From JADJLQ01 sp044227925 (GTDB taxonomy: Bacteria; Bacteroidota; Bacteroidia; Chitinophagales; Saprospiraceae), in NCBI GenBank assembly GCA_044227925.1, contig JBGAVW010000014.1:22299-86298 (forward strand): a DNA stretch of 64,000 bases. The letters run 5' to 3'. The notes under the pieces are model-generated. The model worked only from the letters and a program-made list of their open reading frames with translations, ran no database searches and was not told where the DNA came from. Of this stretch, positions 61,883 to 64,000 are shown in pieces. Numbering within the stretch: the first letter of the stretch is position 1; the number at the start of each line of letters is the position of its first letter. Position numbers and translations under genes: made by a program.

Positions 61883-63226
61883 TTACCACAATTTATTATG
61901 ATCGCTCACATAAATTCTGCTGCAAACTGAATAAGTGCCACCATTGGGGGCTTTGTATTTGAGATCAATGTAGAACGCCTGGTGACCATTTTTGGGATAT
62001 GGTTTGATTATTTTTATTTGGCTGGCATCATCGTATTTTAACCTTTTGCTAAGCCATAGGTTATTGCGAAAATCCTTGTCAGCAGAGGTAGTCTCCCAAA
62101 GGGTGACTTCCATCAAATCATTAGGCAACGCACTAACAATCATTTGTACTCCTTTATCCGTGTCTGACACTTTCCAATTGCAAACCGGAAATGTTTGGTC
62201 GCTGTTGCCAAGTCCCCAAAAAGCGTCAAGTGTCTCCAACGCTTGTTTTCCACCACCTAAATTATGCCCTGCATTAGGTACATAATGAATCATATTCTGA
62301 CCTGGTATTTCATCCCAGTAATGTTTGGTAGCGTCTACTGTCCAGTAGGGGTCATTGGTGCCAATAAATAATATTTTAGGTATTTTAAGCTTACCGCGGT
62401 AAGAATAAGGATCTATCATGGTATTTATTTTTTGGCCTTCCGGCGAACTGGCCGCCTGGGGAATCCCAAGCTTTACATAATCTTCTATTTCGGAACTATA
62501 CTCACCATAGGTTTGATATTGGTAGTTGAGCGTGGCCGGCATATTGAGCATATCTATCACCATTGGTGCGATGGCTTTCACCCGCGGATCGTCAATAGCT
62601 GCGCTAAGCCAGGTGGTCCAACCTCGTTTTGATGCTCCAGTGATGGTAAAGTCCTTGATAGATATGAAAAGCTTTTGTGCAGAAAATTCCTGTACAGCAT
62701 CCATAGCACGTACAGCAGATTTAACCATCGGAAACAGCAATGGCCAACTGTGATCCCCATCTTTTTTATATTGGTGCAAGGTGTGGGAGATCAAAGCATC
62801 TTCAACCAGGTCATTAAACAAGGGTTGGTTGGGTACCTGCCTTAAAATAGCCACTATGGCTTTATTTTTTTCTGCCATTTCAGCCAAAGGTGACCAGAGT
62901 CCATCTGTTTTTGCCCAATTGGGTTGGCCATCTTTATTAGATCCGCCTGTAATAAATAATAAAGCATTTTGATACATTACATTTCCGGGAACTAAAATGG
63001 TGAGTTGATGCCGCCATGTAATACCATGCCATTGCTGTGAATTCAGAAGCAATTGGTACAATTTTGTTTTTCCTGATGATATAGAATCTTTTATTTCCCA
63101 GGCATATGTTTTGTCCCCATTTTGCATATAACCGGATAATGCATTTTCCGGACTAATCTTGCCGTTTTGAGATATACCCAGTTTTACAAACAGGAGAAAG
63201 TAAATTAAAATGATTTTATATTTCAT
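61883..63226 (-). CDS. PhoPQ-activated pathogenicity-related family protein, secreted
   Basis: A 447-residue exported protein of the PhoPQ_related (PF10142) family, an alpha/beta hydrolase fold. Signal peptide ILIYFLLFVKLGISQ; the nucleophile segment is TGASKRGWTTWLSAA and the fold continues with IAPMVIDMLN and MIHYVPNAGHNLGGGK carrying His. Family members in Salmonella have unknown function. Its position at the head of the sugar operon suggests an esterase acting on acylated glycans. The ATG at 63224-63226 replaces a non-ATG frame start. Confidence 0.88.
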   Translation of the reverse strand: MKYKIILIYFLLFVKLGISQNGKISPENALSGYMQNGDKTYAWEIKDSISSGKTKLYQLLLNSQQWHGITWRHQLTILVPGNVMYQNALLFITGGSNKDGQPNWAKTDGLWSPLAEMAEKNKAIVAILRQVPNQPLFNDLVEDALISHTLHQYKKDGDHSWPLLFPMVKSAVRAMDAVQEFSAQKLFISIKDFTITGASKRGWTTWLSAAIDDPRVKAIAPMVIDMLNMPATLNYQYQTYGEYSSEIEDYVKLGIPQAASSPEGQKINTMIDPYSYRGKLKIPKILFIGTNDPYWTVDATKHYWDEIPGQNMIHYVPNAGHNLGGGKQALETLDAFWGLGNSDQTFPVCNWKVSDTDKGVQMIVSALPNDLMEVTLWETTSADKDFRNNLWLSKRLKYDDASQIKIIKPYPKNGHQAFYIDLKYKAPNGGTYSVCSRIYVSDHNKLW

Positions 63227-63396
63227 AATCGGAGGTACTAATGCATGCAAATATACAAATCGGAACTTCTATCAAGGGTAGTTTAAACCCGGTAAAATGA
63301 TACATTTTGGATATCCTTTCCCGGTATAAAAAATAAAATTGAATTTAAACCGAACTTTTTGGCCAATTCGGAGCTCCTGTAATAAAATCAAAAATC

Positions 63397-63939
63397 ATGA
63401 AAACAATCAACTGTCTACTCCTTTTTCTGGCTCTTGGCATTCATTATCCACTTTCAGCCCAAAATGGGACCGATTTCCCGGAAAGCTGGAAGACCATGCT
63501 AAAACTTGAGGGCCTATGGACCGGACCATGCACTATGATATTACTCAACAAATCATACCAAATTAAATATTCATTCCATTTTAAATCTATACTTGATGGA
63601 ACGGGACTGCAAATGGAGGAAAATTTTCAACATGCTGAATTAGGTTATTTTCAAGGAATCAATTTAATTGGTTATGATCCTTATGAAAAATTAATTCATT
63701 GGTTTTCGGTCGATAATATAGGAACGACACATGACCATATCATCAAATGGATCAATGTAAACCGAATTGAAGTGGAACATAAAAGTATTCAAAATGGTAA
63801 AAAATATTCCGAACAAGCTTATATTCAATTTAATAATGATCAGACAATTGAATTGCTATTAATTGCTAAATTAGATAATAAAATAGTGCAGGAACTAAAA
63901 GGAACTCTGAGTAAACAAAATAAAACCGCGATGAACTGA
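63397..63939 (+). CDS. Small secreted beta-barrel-like protein
   Basis: A 180-residue exported protein (signal peptide MKTINCLLLFLALGIHYPLSAQ, cleavage near AQ). The mature part is short strands and resembles the DUF1579/THAP4-like lipocalin-type barrels (LEGLWTGPCTMI; YDPYEKLIHWFSVDN). The function is unknown. It is divergent from the PhoPQ-related gene, with 170 bp between starts that must hold both promoters. The last 60 bp of the window have no gene I support. Confidence 0.7.
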   Translation: MKTINCLLLFLALGIHYPLSAQNGTDFPESWKTMLKLEGLWTGPCTMILLNKSYQIKYSFHFKSILDGTGLQMEENFQHAELGYFQGINLIGYDPYEKLIHWFSVDNIGTTHDHIIKWINVNRIEVEHKSIQNGKKYSEQAYIQFNNDQTIELLLIAKLDNKIVQELKGTLSKQNKTAMN

Positions 63940-64000
63940 CCACAACTATTTAACACAGCAATACTTTTATTTACCGTGAATCCCATTTCTTTTTCATTAC

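Overview
The window comes from a Bacteroidota chromosome, most likely a Saprospiraceae-like or related environmental lineage. The reasons are a fused LpxC/FabZ protein, a giant secreted protein ending in a type IX secretion (T9SS) sorting domain, many lipoproteins and N-terminal signal peptides ending in AQ/SQ/GQ-like junctions, promoters of the TTTG-N18-TAnnTTTG type in front of tRNA genes, and an overall moderate-to-low GC content. The taxonomic placement below phylum is inference. I see no insertion sequence, prophage, rRNA or CRISPR array.

Layout. 1-1.6 kb: start of obg, adk and a small MerR regulator. 1.6-4.4 kb: a very AT-rich three-gene cassette (lipoprotein plus two barrel-like envelope proteins) of unknown function that looks acquired. 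4.4-8.4 kb: lipid A genes lpxD - lpxC/fabZ - lpxA followed by an orphan ABC ATPase. 8.6-9.9 kb: tRNA-Ile and tRNA-Ala with promoter and terminator, a GNAT acetyltransferase, and a decayed GxxExxY gene lying between two 18-bp direct repeats. 9.9-15.2 kb: ligA, a YgjP-type metallopeptidase, serC, a fluoride channel and a MazG-like pyrophosphohydrolase. 15.3-22.9 kb: GH95 fucosidase joined to two Opp/Dpp-type permeases, a split transketolase and a glucosaminidase. 23-28 kb: pdxA, rsmA, a CPBP protease, a 150-bp palindromic repeat element, an MFS transporter and ftcD. 28.4-34.3 kb: three glycosyltransferases, then two lipoproteins (beta-helix and NlpC/P60). 34.3-40.8 kb: LOG-family protein, an unusual sigma-54-type response regulator, an M20 amidohydrolase, REP-like palindromes, a GT2 fusion protein and recR. 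40.9-50.1 kb: pyruvate dehydrogenase-type E2, PlsC, two envelope amidohydrolase-like proteins, msrB/msrA, tRNA-fMet and a GT-C membrane enzyme. 50.3-55.8 kb: the giant T9SS protein. 56.2-63.9 kb: tRNA-Lys, then a tightly packed operon PhoPQ-related protein - xylB - GH29 - xylA - DUF3127, and a divergent small secreted protein.

How it fits together. Most genes are housekeeping or envelope functions of a glycan-degrading, gliding/T9SS-type Bacteroidota. Two separate fucosidase loci (GH95 and GH29) lack SusC/SusD partners and are instead tied to other functions (peptide-type permeases; xylose isomerase and kinase). The best candidates for undescribed biology are the AT-rich envelope cassette, the xylA/GH29/xylB/DUF3127 operon, the amidohydrolase pair in which only one of three modules has a complete metal site, the non-canonical sigma-54-type regulator, and the dispersed-repeat candidates. 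Start codons were chosen by hand; several genes have longer open frames beginning with TTG or GTG that I shortened to the first ATG consistent with the family. Bacteroidota rarely use clear Shine-Dalgarno sites, so starts rest mainly on homology and spacing.
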